Shown: piece after piece, positions 1 to 8,128 of the stretch
Position numbering within the stretch: the first letter of the stretch is position 1
How the letters are laid out: the number at the start of each line of letters is the position of its first letter
Origin: Clostridium estertheticum
GTDB taxonomy: Bacteria; Bacillota; Clostridia; Clostridiales; Clostridiaceae
Assembly: GCF_011065935.2 (NCBI RefSeq)
Contig: NZ_JAAMNH020000001.1
Location: 3,803,001 to 3,867,000, forward strand
Direction of reading: 5' to 3'
DNA: 64,000 nt
Position numbers and translations under genes: made by a program
Notes under the pieces: generated by a model
What the model saw: the letters and a program-made list of their open reading frames with translations, nothing else
Database searches by the model: none
Told to the model about the DNA's origin: nothing

Positions 1-301
1 ATGACATTTCGCACGCAAAAAACTATTGGCCCATAAATGTGATTATGTTTTTTTATATCATAGTTTAATCCGTAAAAAGCCCAGGAAGACGACTTTTGTA
101 ATCAGCGCTAGGAGTTGTAAATTTATATCTTATTTGAAATTTTGAGAGAATGGGCCAAAACCTATATATATATATTCATTAACTTGAATTTTGACATAAA
201 TGATGGCAAAATCCCATGATAAACTTGCCATATTTAAAGGTATTTTACATACTCAGTCGAATTATATATAATATATTTTATAAACAAAGGGGGATTTTTC
301 T
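1..301. other. Intergenic region upstream of the LRR gene
   Basis: No gene is visible here. The last 20 bases carry AAAGGGGG, a good ribosome binding site for the ATG at 302. The AT-rich run just before it (TATATAATATATTTTAT, about 263-279) could hold a promoter -10 element, but no clear -35 pairs with it. Confidence 0.5.
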
Positions 302-2302
302 ATGACAATAATGATTTTAATAATTTTGGGGGCCGCTTACGGATATGGTTCATTTAGACTTGTATTAAAAAATTATGTTGATATGACCAACATTAAAGAA
401 ATTTCATATTCATTAGCATTCGGATTACTTACTTTTTTTCAACCAATAATTTCCCAAATATTATATTATAATGGAATAGGTATGCTAATGTCAATGCCAA
501 TGCTAATTTCAATAACAGTTTCATTAATTTTTCTATATGAAAGTAGCAAAGCTTATAAATCAAAGAAAAACGGTAAACATTTAACTAACGCATTTATGAT
601 ATCAATTGTTATATTTATTATTTTAAGTATCTTCTTGAATATAATTATATCTTCGATTTTAGGTATAATTATATTAGCGAACTGGCTATTAATAAAGAAA
701 TTACCCCATGATATAAAATTTAAATTAAGCATAGTTTTTCTGATTATTGGTATTTTAATGTTGATTAGTGGAATAGTTGGCATAAATACAACCTCACAAA
801 AAGCCTATCAGTTAGGAACTAGTATTGAAGATACAATTACAAACAATGTTAATACATATTTAAAAAATATTAGTGAAGATTTACAAAATGAAAATGAGAT
901 GTATTGGTGGCTAGCTTTAATTGGAGGATTTATTGCTTTAGAAGGAATTATTCTTTTCATAGGTTCAGGTAAAAAACAAAAACAAATAAGCAACAATTCA
1001 ACAGAAAGAAATCGCACTACCAAGAATGAAAATTCGAACATTATAAAAGAAATTTCCAAACCCTTTAAAGATGATTTATTAGTTAATAAATCAAAAGAAA
1101 CCGATTATGAATTGTCAAAAATTATATTTGAAAAATTAGATAAAGAATATAATTTACTAACTTTAAATATAATAACCCAAGAAAATTTTAATTCAAGAAA
1201 ATCTAAAATATTAGATACGTTAAAATCAGAAATAATAAAGGAATGTATGCAAGATTTTATTTATACAATTTCACCTTTAGTTGATAAAAACATATTAACA
1301 ATTACTGAAATCAAAGAAATATCTCAACTAATTGATAAAAAACAATTGCTTAATAAGCTAACTAATGATGAGTTATTTGAAATGTATTTAAATCCAAATT
1401 GTAACGATAATGACAATTTAACTCTTATTTCAGCTGAAATTAAAGGAAGAGGTTCTGATATAAATAAATTCAAACTAAGAAAAGAACTTATTGTTCTTAA
1501 TGATATCGAGTTATTTTATAAATATAAAAACAATGAACTAGAAGTAGCTGCTGATATTTTGTATGAGCGTGGGATAGGTGTCAAAGACGTTATTTACATA
1601 AATAGAAAAACTAAAAAAAGTTTTGAAACTATTATAGAACAGTATGTTAATAGCAAAGATGTTTTATTAAAAGAAGCTAGCGATATTGTTTATCTTGGAT
1701 TGTCTAAAGAGCAGTTATATGAAAAATTTTTATCTAGGCTAAATACGTTAAAAGAAAAGTTATATAAAAAAACTTTATCTATACGATATATGTTAAAAAA
1801 CAATAAAAAATATATGCGTATTACTGGTATATGTGTTGTGATTATAATATGTTTTTTAAGTTGGCATTTTATTTTTAATCGTGGAATATTACCGGTTTCT
1901 AACACACCTAATGTTTCTCCGACAGTAGGAATTACTTTTTCTGATAAAAATTTAGAATTATTAATAAGAAGTTGTATTAATAAACCGACTGGCGATATTT
2001 TAAAGAGTGACCTTGATAATATAAGATTTATGGATACTCTCAATTTCAGTGGTAAAATTGCAGATCTTTCAGGAATTGAAAATTTGACTAACTTAACTAC
2101 GTTAGATTTAAGTAATAATCTAATCACCAATATAGAACCTTTAAAAGGATTGACTAACTTAACTTGTTTGCATTTAAGTAACAATCAAATTAGCAATATT
2201 GAATCTTTGAAAGGATTAACTAAATTAGTTGACTTGAAGTTAGATAACAATCCGATTAGCAGCATTGAATCTTTAAATGTATTGACTAACTTAACTAACT
2301 AA
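302..2302 (+). CDS. Multi-pass membrane protein with C-terminal leucine-rich repeats (frameshifted, 5' part)
   Basis: The 666-residue product has several hydrophobic segments in its first 220 residues, a long charged region at about 230-500, one further membrane span near 508-528, and SDS22/internalin-type 22-residue LRRs from about residue 575 (pattern LTNLTxLxLSNNxIxxIExLKG). The topology suggests the LRRs face away from the charged region and act as a binding surface. The ATG has a strong AAAGGGGG site. The frame ends early at 2300-2302 because of a 13-bp duplication; the missing LRRs continue in another frame at 2313-2666. Without the duplication the product would be 783 residues. The ligand is unknown. 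It may be a defence or adhesion gene. Confidence 0.7.
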   Translation: MTIMILIILGAAYGYGSFRLVLKNYVDMTNIKEISYSLAFGLLTFFQPIISQILYYNGIGMLMSMPMLISITVSLIFLYESSKAYKSKKNGKHLTNAFMISIVIFIILSIFLNIIISSILGIIILANWLLIKKLPHDIKFKLSIVFLIIGILMLISGIVGINTTSQKAYQLGTSIEDTITNNVNTYLKNISEDLQNENEMYWWLALIGGFIALEGIILFIGSGKKQKQISNNSTERNRTTKNENSNIIKEISKPFKDDLLVNKSKETDYELSKIIFEKLDKEYNLLTLNIITQENFNSRKSKILDTLKSEIIKECMQDFIYTISPLVDKNILTITEIKEISQLIDKKQLLNKLTNDELFEMYLNPNCNDNDNLTLISAEIKGRGSDINKFKLRKELIVLNDIELFYKYKNNELEVAADILYERGIGVKDVIYINRKTKKSFETIIEQYVNSKDVLLKEASDIVYLGLSKEQLYEKFLSRLNTLKEKLYKKTLSIRYMLKNNKKYMRITGICVVIIICFLSWHFIFNRGILPVSNTPNVSPTVGITFSDKNLELLIRSCINKPTGDILKSDLDNIRFMDTLNFSGKIADLSGIENLTNLTTLDLSNNLITNIEPLKGLTNLTCLHLSNNQISNIESLKGLTKLVDLKLDNNPISSIESLNVLTNLTN

Positions 2303-2310
2303 CTTAACTA
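2285..2310 (+). repeat. 13-bp perfect tandem duplication that frameshifts the LRR gene
   Basis: ACTAACTTAACTA occurs twice back to back (2285-2297 and 2298-2310). Thirteen is not a multiple of three, so the second copy shifts the frame and creates the TAA at 2300-2302. Removing one copy restores an open frame through all LRRs to 2666. The repeat lies in the LTNLT-encoding part of an LRR, where related sequence recurs every 66 bp, so slippage or unequal exchange is plausible. Confidence 0.9.
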
Positions 2311-2312
2311 GT

Positions 2313-2666
2313 TTGGGTTTAAGTAACAATCAAATTAGTAGCATTGAATCTTTAAGAGGATTAACTAACTTAACTTTTTTGGGTTTTGATAAGAATCAAA
2401 TTAGCAATATTGAATCTTTAAGAGGATTGACTAAATTAGATTATTTGGATTTGAGTACCAATCAAATCAGCAATATCGAATCTTTAGTAGGATTGACTAA
2501 CTTAACTTATTTGCATTTAAGTAACAATCAAATTAGCAATATTGAATCTTTGAAAGGATTAACTAACTTGGGTACATTGACTTTAAGCAATAATGAAATC
2601 CAAGATTATTCTCCAGTTAGTTCTTACTATGAAAAACTGGCAAGCCCCGATTTTACATTGCCATAA
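2313..2666 (+). pseudogene. 3' part of the LRR gene (frame-displaced remainder)
   Basis: This frame encodes five more LRRs (motif SNNQISNIESLxGLTNL) and a short non-repeat cap ending in SPDFTLP. It has no ribosome site of its own: the apparent start lies inside an LRR. It is the continuation of the gene starting at 302, displaced by the 13-bp duplication. It is probably expressed only in revertants or by frameshifting. Confidence 0.8.
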
Positions 2667-2697
2667 AGAATCCTTCCACATAATAAGATGTTATATT

Positions 2698-2743
2698 GAA
2701 CCAAAAGAAGGAACCTTCTGGCTCCATTTGGTTCTTTCTTTTT
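2698..2743 (+). terminator. Rho-independent terminator after the LRR gene
   Basis: GAACCAAA (2698-2705) pairs with TTTGGTTC (2727-2734), with an inner AGAAGG/CCTTCT stem at 2706-2719, and TTTCTTTTT follows. The rest of the gap to 2943 contains an imperfect inverted repeat near 2769-2815 (GGTTCGTT and AACGAAC) but no gene. Confidence 0.7.
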
Positions 2744-2943
2744 AGATTTGATTTTCTTTTAGATAATTCTATATAACGGTTCGTTTAAAGTCAATATATT
2801 AACGAACTGATTATATGTATATTTGCCACCATATAATACCACTTTGAAGGCTATTAGTTTGCGTTCGTCTGCGGTATACTCCAAGCGAACTCGCTAAAAT
2901 TATTTATGTATACAAAAATAGCCACTCTAAGCTCTTTCTTAAT

Positions 2944-3741
2944 TTAAATTAAATTTAACACTCTAATTAAAAGTTTTATGATATATTCGACCTCTTCTGA
3001 ACTCTCTTTAAGTTTAGATATTTCCAATGTACCAAATTTAATTGATATTGAATGTGCAGTTGAATTACCACTATCTCTATAAGAATTAACACGTTTTATA
3101 AAAGCCGTATCTAAATTTTTTTCTATATTTTTAAAATCCTCAAGTTTATTTTCAAAATTAGAAACTATTTGCGAAAAAGAATGGCATTTGTGATTATTAA
3201 CGTCATAATATATTTCAATACTTTGGGCAGTATACTTTTTACGTAGAATATCTATCATTAAATTCTCCATAAACTTACGTAATAAAAATGGAATTACCGA
3301 ATATATCCCAAAGTTGTATGCTCTGTTTATCTCATCATGTAAATCACGATAAAATCCATCTGGAACATCCACCAAATTAATAAATTTATTAAAGCTAATT
3401 TGAATTCCTTCTAATATTGTGCTATTACTATTATCTGAATTCATTAAGCTAATAAAATAAGCATTTTTAGTTGTAAATTCTTCCCCAGCACTTTTTAAAG
3501 CATTATTAAGAACGTATCCAACAAATGCTTTAGTTTTTTCTTCACCTACTTTATCAAATATTTTATTAAATGTCTCTAATACACAAGCAGAGTAATCGGG
3601 GTCCCTGAATGTTTGGCTCCTTAATAACCGTCCTCGTCGCACATACTCATCAACACCAAACATTTGAGAATGTACTTCCCATTCAGTATCCCAAGAAGCA
3701 TCTGTTATTAATTTACATGCTATTGCTAAATATTGTTTCAT
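2944..3741 (-). CDS. Hypothetical protein with HEPN-like C-terminal region
   Basis: The 265-residue soluble protein is not firmly recognised. The C-terminal third is helical, with an Arg-rich turn and a histidine (YRDSGNSTAHS, about residues 224-234) that resembles the RxnH signature of HEPN RNases or abortive-infection proteins, although the R-to-H spacing is one or two residues longer than usual. The N-terminal half (residues 1-100) looks like a separate helical domain. It sits alone on the minus strand between an LRR gene and an IS91-like element, at the edge of a defence island, so an abortive-infection role is plausible. No partner gene is adjacent. Confidence 0.5.
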   Translation of the reverse strand: MKQYLAIACKLITDASWDTEWEVHSQMFGVDEYVRRGRLLRSQTFRDPDYSACVLETFNKIFDKVGEEKTKAFVGYVLNNALKSAGEEFTTKNAYFISLMNSDNSNSTILEGIQISFNKFINLVDVPDGFYRDLHDEINRAYNFGIYSVIPFLLRKFMENLMIDILRKKYTAQSIEIYYDVNNHKCHSFSQIVSNFENKLEDFKNIEKNLDTAFIKRVNSYRDSGNSTAHSISIKFGTLEISKLKESSEEVEYIIKLLIRVLNLI

Positions 3742-3960
3742 CCTTTATGACCATTCCTTTCGTTTTCCTAAATTCACAAAGATTATGGATATTATAACTT
3801 CTAAAATATTCTATTTACACAATTCAACATGCATACATAATTATCCTTTATAATTTGTAGAGAAAATAAAAAAATCCAACCAACTGTTTCGTAATGTAGT
3901 AGCCAGTTTATTTCAACTAAGTTATATACCTGTGTTTGTCAATATAAAAGTTTAGCAATT
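3742..3960. other. Intergenic region, nothing recognised
   Basis: AT-rich sequence between the HEPN-like gene and the inverted-repeat element at 3961. It should contain the promoter for the minus-strand gene, but no convincing -35/-10 pair stands out. Confidence 0.4.
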
Positions 3961-4066
3961 GGTCTCGAAAAGTTGTGCACTTGCCAACACTAATTTTGTT
4001 CTTTTACAAAGGCTTTCGCCCAATCTTAATTAAAATTGAAGCCTATATGCACAACTTTTGGAGACC
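3961..4066. repeat. 106-bp MITE-like inverted-repeat element
   Basis: The 19-bp ends GGTCTCGAAAAGTTGTGCA (3961-3979) and TGCACAACTTTTGGAGACC (4048-4066) are inverted copies with one mismatch. Inside, AGGCTT and AAGCCT plus CAAT/ATTG pair again, giving a branched fold. A T5 run follows the right arm. No ORF and no clear target duplication is visible, so it may be a small non-autonomous element or a structured terminator-like RNA. Confidence 0.5.
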
Positions 4067-4264
4067 TTTTTCAAAAAAATATCTTTTATAGATTACCTGA
4101 TTTTAAAATAATCTTACGAACTTGTTCGTAGATATCCTGTTCTTTCTTTTAAGAAGTTGTAGTTATTATTCATTATAAGAATAGCACTAAACCGCTAGCG
4201 CGGTGGTAAACCAAAATAAAATCAAATAAAGCTGATAATATAAGTATTTATTTGTTTATTGTAT

Positions 4265-4308
4265 ACAACTCCTTTAGATTGGAAAAAATTCAACTTTAAA
4301 GGAGTTGT
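4265..4308 (+). promoter_or_regulatory. Hairpin that hides the ribosome site of the recombinase
   Basis: ACAACTCCTTTA (4265-4276) is the exact reverse complement of TAAAGGAGTTGT (4297-4308), which contains the AAAGGAG ribosome site for the ATG at 4316. Reading into this region from outside would fold the site into the stem, while a transcript starting inside the loop would leave it free. TTTTATTT follows, so it could also act as a terminator. This fits protection against transcription from flanking DNA, as known for several insertion sequences. Confidence 0.65.
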
Positions 4309-4315
4309 TTTATTT

Positions 4316-5191
4316 ATGACAAAAGAACAAGTTTTAGAAAAGTTAAAGTTTGATGTAGAACTCAGGGGTTTAAGCAAACATACTCAAGATGAGTACTATA
4401 CCAAATGCAAAATCTTTCAAAACCACTTTGATAAACCCGCAACTGAACTTTATGAAAAAGATATTAGAGAATTTCTTCACTATCTCACAACAGAAAAAAA
4501 ACTTACCTCTGGAAGTGTTAATTCCTATAATAGTGGACTTCGTTTTTTGTATGGTGTAACCTTGGATACTAATTTAAATTGTAAACAAATACCCCGCCAC
4601 CGCAGAAATCGTAAGTTCCCAAATATTCTTACTAAAGATGAAATTCAAAGCCTCTTTAATGCCTGTGATAATTTAAGAGATAAATCCATCTTAATGACCC
4701 TCTACGGTGCAGGATTAAGACTTAACGAAGTCTCATGTCTAAAAGTTTCAGATATTGATAGTAAAAAAATGCAACTATTTATCCGTAATGGCAAAGGTTC
4801 CAAAGATAGATATGCATTACTTTCACAAGACAATCTAGAAATACTCAGAGATTACTGGAAAGAATACCACCCTAAAGAATGGCTTTTTTATAGCAGAAAT
4901 AATACCGGCACCCATATTAACTCCAGATCAGTACAAAATATGTTTCACAAATACATAAAGAAAGCAAATATTACTAAACCAGTTACTGTACATTGTGTTC
5001 GCCATAGCTTTGCTACTCACCTACTTGAATCTGGAACAAGCATATTTCATATTAAACAGCTTCTTGGTCATTCGGATATCAGTTCAACCTGTTTTTATTT
5101 ACATATGATAAACATTGAATCCTTAAATGTAAAAAGTCCTCTCGACATGTTGAAAAAACCAGCGAAAAAAACGCATAAGAATAATGATTGA
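4316..5191 (+). CDS. Tyrosine recombinase (IS91-associated integrase)
   Basis: The 291-residue phage-integrase family protein has an N-terminal SAM-like core-binding domain (about 1-90) and a catalytic domain with R in GAGLRLNEV, the HxxR box in HCVRHSFATHLLESG, and LLGHSDISSTCFY carrying the last His and the nucleophilic Tyr. I chose the ATG at 4316 because AAAGGAG lies 12 bases upstream; the frame is open to 4259 but has no ribosome site there. It overlaps the transposase start by 8 bases, so the two are translationally coupled. Some IS91-family elements are known to carry such a recombinase; its exact role in transposition is not settled. Confidence 0.85.
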   Translation: MTKEQVLEKLKFDVELRGLSKHTQDEYYTKCKIFQNHFDKPATELYEKDIREFLHYLTTEKKLTSGSVNSYNSGLRFLYGVTLDTNLNCKQIPRHRRNRKFPNILTKDEIQSLFNACDNLRDKSILMTLYGAGLRLNEVSCLKVSDIDSKKMQLFIRNGKGSKDRYALLSQDNLEILRDYWKEYHPKEWLFYSRNNTGTHINSRSVQNMFHKYIKKANITKPVTVHCVRHSFATHLLESGTSIFHIKQLLGHSDISSTCFYLHMINIESLNVKSPLDMLKKPAKKTHKNND

Positions 5192-6344
5192 AGTTCAAGA
5201 TATTTTTCAACAATATGGTACAGAATATCGTGAAAAACATAAGCTTATGCTTGCTCAACTAAAAGCTATGTCTGCAATTGAAAAATGTAGGACTTCCCAA
5301 TTAGGTGGTCATATAGACAAATGTGAAAGTTGTGGCAGTACTAAAATTTCTTACAACTCTTGTCGCAATAGACACTGTCCTAAATGTCAAAATCTTGCTA
5401 AAGAACGTTGGGTTGACTCTCAGAAAAGTAATTTACTTAACGTTGGATACTTTCATGTTGTGTTTACCATTCCAGATACCATAAATTTAATAGTATATCA
5501 AAATCAAAAGGAGCTACATGCTCTTTTATTTAAAGCTGTCGCTGAAACTCTTACAGAATTAGCATCTGACAAAAAATATCTAGGTGCAACACTGGGATTT
5601 ACCTCTATTTTACATACGTGGGGACAAAATCTTATGCACCATCCTCATATTCATTGCATTGTACCCGGTGGAGGGTTATCTTCAATAGGAAAATGGGTAA
5701 GTAGTAGAAAAAAGTTTTTCATCCCAGTTAAAGTGCTTTCTCGCAAATTCAGAGGCAAATTTCTATATTATCTCAAACAACTATACAATGAAAATAAGCT
5801 TAATTTTTATGGTAGTCAGCAATATCTTTACAATGATAATGAATTTGAAAATTTACTTTCCTCTATATATTCAAAAGAGTGGGTTGTTTATTGCAAACCA
5901 CCTTTTAAAAAAGCTGCATGTGTGGTTGAATATTTAGGTAGATATACTCACAAAGTTGCTATATCTAATAATCGTATCATCAATATTGAAAATGGTAATG
6001 TTACATTCAGATGGCGTGATTACAAAGAAAGTAGCAAGTGTAAACTAATGACCATTTCTTCTGATGAGTTTATCCGTAGATTTCTGATTCATATACTACC
6101 AAGTGGATTTATGAAAATTAGGCACTATGGTTTGTTAGGAAATCGAAACAAAACTACCAAACTTAAACTTTGCAAATACCTTACTAGTACACCTATTTTA
6201 CTTAAAGAAAAAATATCAACGCTCCAGTTAATCAAAAATATCACAGGAAGAGATTTATCCAAGTGTCCATACTGTGGTTCAGACAACCTTAGTCGGTGTA
6301 CATTATTTCCCAGATCTCCTCCTACAACTATACAAACTGCATAA
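5184..6344 (+). CDS. IS91/IS801-family HUH transposase (Y2)
   Basis: The 386-residue rolling-circle-type transposase shows an N-terminal zinc-binding region (CESCG..C..CPKCQ, residues 47-68), the HUH motif HPHIH (153-157) and the paired-tyrosine motif YLGRYTHKVAI near residue 254, where Y-x3-Y gives the two catalytic tyrosines. A C-terminal CPYCGSDN zinc knuckle lies near residue 357. Such enzymes nick at the ori end and transfer one strand. All key residues are present, so the gene looks intact. It starts inside the end of the recombinase gene. Confidence 0.9.
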   Translation: MIEVQDIFQQYGTEYREKHKLMLAQLKAMSAIEKCRTSQLGGHIDKCESCGSTKISYNSCRNRHCPKCQNLAKERWVDSQKSNLLNVGYFHVVFTIPDTINLIVYQNQKELHALLFKAVAETLTELASDKKYLGATLGFTSILHTWGQNLMHHPHIHCIVPGGGLSSIGKWVSSRKKFFIPVKVLSRKFRGKFLYYLKQLYNENKLNFYGSQQYLYNDNEFENLLSSIYSKEWVVYCKPPFKKAACVVEYLGRYTHKVAISNNRIINIENGNVTFRWRDYKESSKCKLMTISSDEFIRRFLIHILPSGFMKIRHYGLLGNRNKTTKLKLCKYLTSTPILLKEKISTLQLIKNITGRDLSKCPYCGSDNLSRCTLFPRSPPTTIQTA

Positions 6345-6497
6345 TATTAAAAAAATTGCATTATGGGGTAGGGGAAACTATGCCTACATTTCTATATTTA
6401 ATGATGTTATTATGTGTTTATCACTTTGAACTTAACTATTTGTTCAACTAGCTCGTTAAATTTGGTATGAGGGGATTATTCAATCCCCATAAGTTCT

Positions 6498-6531
6498 AAT
6501 TAAAATACCGCGGTTTCGTTCTATTTTAATT
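6498..6531. repeat. Hairpin near the right end of the IS91-like element
   Basis: AATTAAAATA (6498-6507) and TATTTTAATT (6522-6531) form a perfect 10-bp stem around a GC-rich loop with CCGCGG. It is enclosed on the right by a second inverted pair, AAGTTAGGCG (6537-6546) and CGCCTAACTT (6603-6612). These are candidates for the ori-end structure. Confidence 0.45.
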
Positions 6532-6567
6532 ATCCAAAGTTAGGCGTACTTCTGTATTTTTTTCACA

Positions 6568-6600
6568 CTCAGACTCTTATCTAGGGTTTGAGCTTTTTTT
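6568..6600 (+). terminator. Rho-independent terminator after the IS91-like transposase
   Basis: CTCAGACTC (6568-6576) pairs with GGGTTTGAG (6584-6592), allowing two G-T pairs, and C plus seven T follow. Between 6345 and this point there is no gene. Confidence 0.6.
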
Positions 6601-6722
6601 CGCGCCTAACTTCGTATAATTCGCTAAGAATAATGGGTAGTTAATATGACCCTTCCCCAATAAACTAGACACTCTAAACTCGTATTATCTCTTGTTTTCG
6701 TACAATAACTTAATATTTGGTT

Positions 6723-7571
6723 TTAAGCTACTTTAGCTTTTCGAGTAGCTTTATTATAATAGTCTTCAGGTGTCACATATCCATTTGAGGCATGGATTCG
6801 CTGCCGATTATAAAACACTTCAACATATTCAAATACGGCTGCACGGGCTTCTTCACGAGTCCTAAAGTGTGTACCATAGAGCCATTCACATTTTAATTTG
6901 CCCCAGAAAGATTCCATTGGTGCATTATCCCAACAGTTACCTTTTCGGGACATACTACATGTAAAACCATACTTTTTAATCAAATTTTGGTAGTCGTAAG
7001 AACAGTACTGTGAACCTCTATCCGAGTGTAAAATGACGTTTGAAGGCTTACCAGCACGTAGATATGCCGAATTCAATGCGTCAATAACTAATTCCTTTGT
7101 CATTCGTTCACTCATGGACAATCCAACAATTTTTTGTCCACATAAATCCAAGATTCCAGCGATATAAAGCCATCCTTCATCTGTCCACAGGTAGGTGATA
7201 TCACTTACCATTTTTTCATTAGGTTTGTCCACAGAAAAGTCACGGTTGAGGATATTTTCTGCAACTGGAAGCTTATGGTTAGAATTTGTAGTGGCTATAA
7301 ATTTCTTTGAAACCTTTGATTTTATGCCATTTTCACTCATGATATGTTCCACTCTTTTATGATTAATAGGACATTTACTTTTGGTGTTTAATATTCGTGT
7401 AATTTTTGTTGAACCGTAAACTTTATTGCTCTTTCCATGGATATCACTAATTTCCTTTAATAGAAGATTATTTGCTTTTGATCTCATGCTTTCTGGACGT
7501 TTCTCCCATGCATAGTAGCTGCTCCTAGAAACGGATAGGACCATGCATAGCTTCGCTAGATGGTAGTTCAT
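6723..7571 (-). CDS. IS3-family transposase OrfB (DDE integrase domain)
   Basis: The 282-residue protein carries the HTH_21 region (SRSSYYAWEKRP) and the rve catalytic core: D in SDITYLWTDEGWLY, D in LHSDRGSQY, and E in NAPMESFWGKLKCEW. The reading frame is open upstream past the ATG to the slippery tract at 7634-7640 (upstream residues KSGSLLREKPQIKRFLFIKANR), so the working enzyme is most likely an OrfAB fusion made by -1 frameshifting. The gene appears intact. Confidence 0.93.
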   Translation of the reverse strand: MNYHLAKLCMVLSVSRSSYYAWEKRPESMRSKANNLLLKEISDIHGKSNKVYGSTKITRILNTKSKCPINHKRVEHIMSENGIKSKVSKKFIATTNSNHKLPVAENILNRDFSVDKPNEKMVSDITYLWTDEGWLYIAGILDLCGQKIVGLSMSERMTKELVIDALNSAYLRAGKPSNVILHSDRGSQYCSYDYQNLIKKYGFTCSMSRKGNCWDNAPMESFWGKLKCEWLYGTHFRTREEARAAVFEYVEVFYNRQRIHASNGYVTPEDYYNKATRKAKVA

Positions 7572-7600
7572 GCGATTAGCCTTGATAAATAGAAATCTCT

Positions 7601-7891
7601 TTATTTGAGGTTTCTCGCGAAGTAGGCTGCCGCTTTTTTTAATATATCATTCTCCTCTTTGAGGTCCCTATTTTCTTTTTCAAGCTTATGAAATTTTTCA
7701 TCTTCTGGGCTTAAGTGTCCACTACCTATAAATGGAGCCTTAGGAGATTTTCTATACTTATTTACCCAGCCCTGCATTGTGGTTGGCTTAACCCCTAAAT
7801 CAGCAGCTACTTTTGACATCGACTCTCCTGTTTTTTCTAATCTCTTTACTGCTTCCATTTTAAATTCAGCACTATAACTTTTATTCATCAA
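7601..7891 (-). CDS. IS3-family transposase OrfA
   Basis: The 96-residue protein has an N-terminal helix-turn-helix (YSAEFKMEAVKRLEKTGESMSKVAADLGVKP...) and a C-terminal leucine-zipper stretch (KLEKENRDLKEENDILKK) ending in AAYFARNLK. This is the DNA-binding, terminal-repeat-recognising half of IS3 transposases. It precedes OrfB in the 0 frame; OrfB is in the -1 frame. Confidence 0.92.
   Translation of the reverse strand: MMNKSYSAEFKMEAVKRLEKTGESMSKVAADLGVKPTTMQGWVNKYRKSPKAPFIGSGHLSPEDEKFHKLEKENRDLKEENDILKKAAAYFARNLK
7633..7640 (-). promoter_or_regulatory. Programmed -1 frameshift site between OrfA and OrfB
   Basis: On the minus strand the run A AAA AAA G follows TT in the OrfA frame (LKK). 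Slipping back one base gives LKK-SGSLLREK and leads without a stop into OrfB. The -1 frame opens only after a TGA immediately upstream, as expected for a fusion made at this site. Confidence 0.75.
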
Positions 7892-8128
7892 AAATCATCC
7901 ACCCTTCATTTTTAGTATAGCACGAGTTCCTCGTGTCTAACAAAGGGGGTATGGGTCAATAAATATAAATATTATCTACATATCCAATACGGATAATGTC
8001 ACAAATACAGAAAAATATGTATTAACTAAACACACATTAAGCTAGTTTTGTTCAATCAGACAAAGTGGAATTTATCTCTTATTATATGAAAGATATAACA
8101 TATAATCCAAAAATAATTTCATTATTAA

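Larger units (their letters stand above)
4190..6620 (+). mobile_element. IS91-like insertion sequence with tyrosine recombinase
   Basis: Two overlapping genes, a tyrosine recombinase and an IS91/IS801-type HUH transposase, form one unit. IS91-family elements lack terminal inverted repeats and leave no target duplication, so the ends are approximate. Candidate end structures are the GC-rich palindrome CCGCTAGCGCGG at about 4193 and the hairpins at 6498-6531 and 6537-6612 downstream of the transposase. Subterminal hairpins are expected at the ori end of this family. Confidence 0.6.
6647..7958 (-). mobile_element. Complete IS3-family insertion sequence with 3-bp target duplication
   Basis: The ends begin TGACCCTTCCCC (6647) and, on the other strand, TGACCCATACCC (7958), and both continue into a shared TAGACAC block, so the inverted repeats are imperfect and about 35 bp long. 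ATA flanks both sides (6644-6646 and 7959-7961). The element is 1312 bp, usual for the family, and contains orfA, orfB and a slippery A7 tract. It is inserted just past the IS91-like element, next to a copy of the island repeat. Confidence 0.85.

Noticed and set aside
4259..4315. Upstream extension of the tyrosine recombinase
   Set aside because: The first start has no ribosome site, and the 19 extra codons are the sequence of the regulatory hairpin.
6537..6612. Possible attC site (GTTAGGC ... GCCTAAC)
   Set aside because: The orientation is inverted relative to attC, and its position fits the right end of an IS91-like element.
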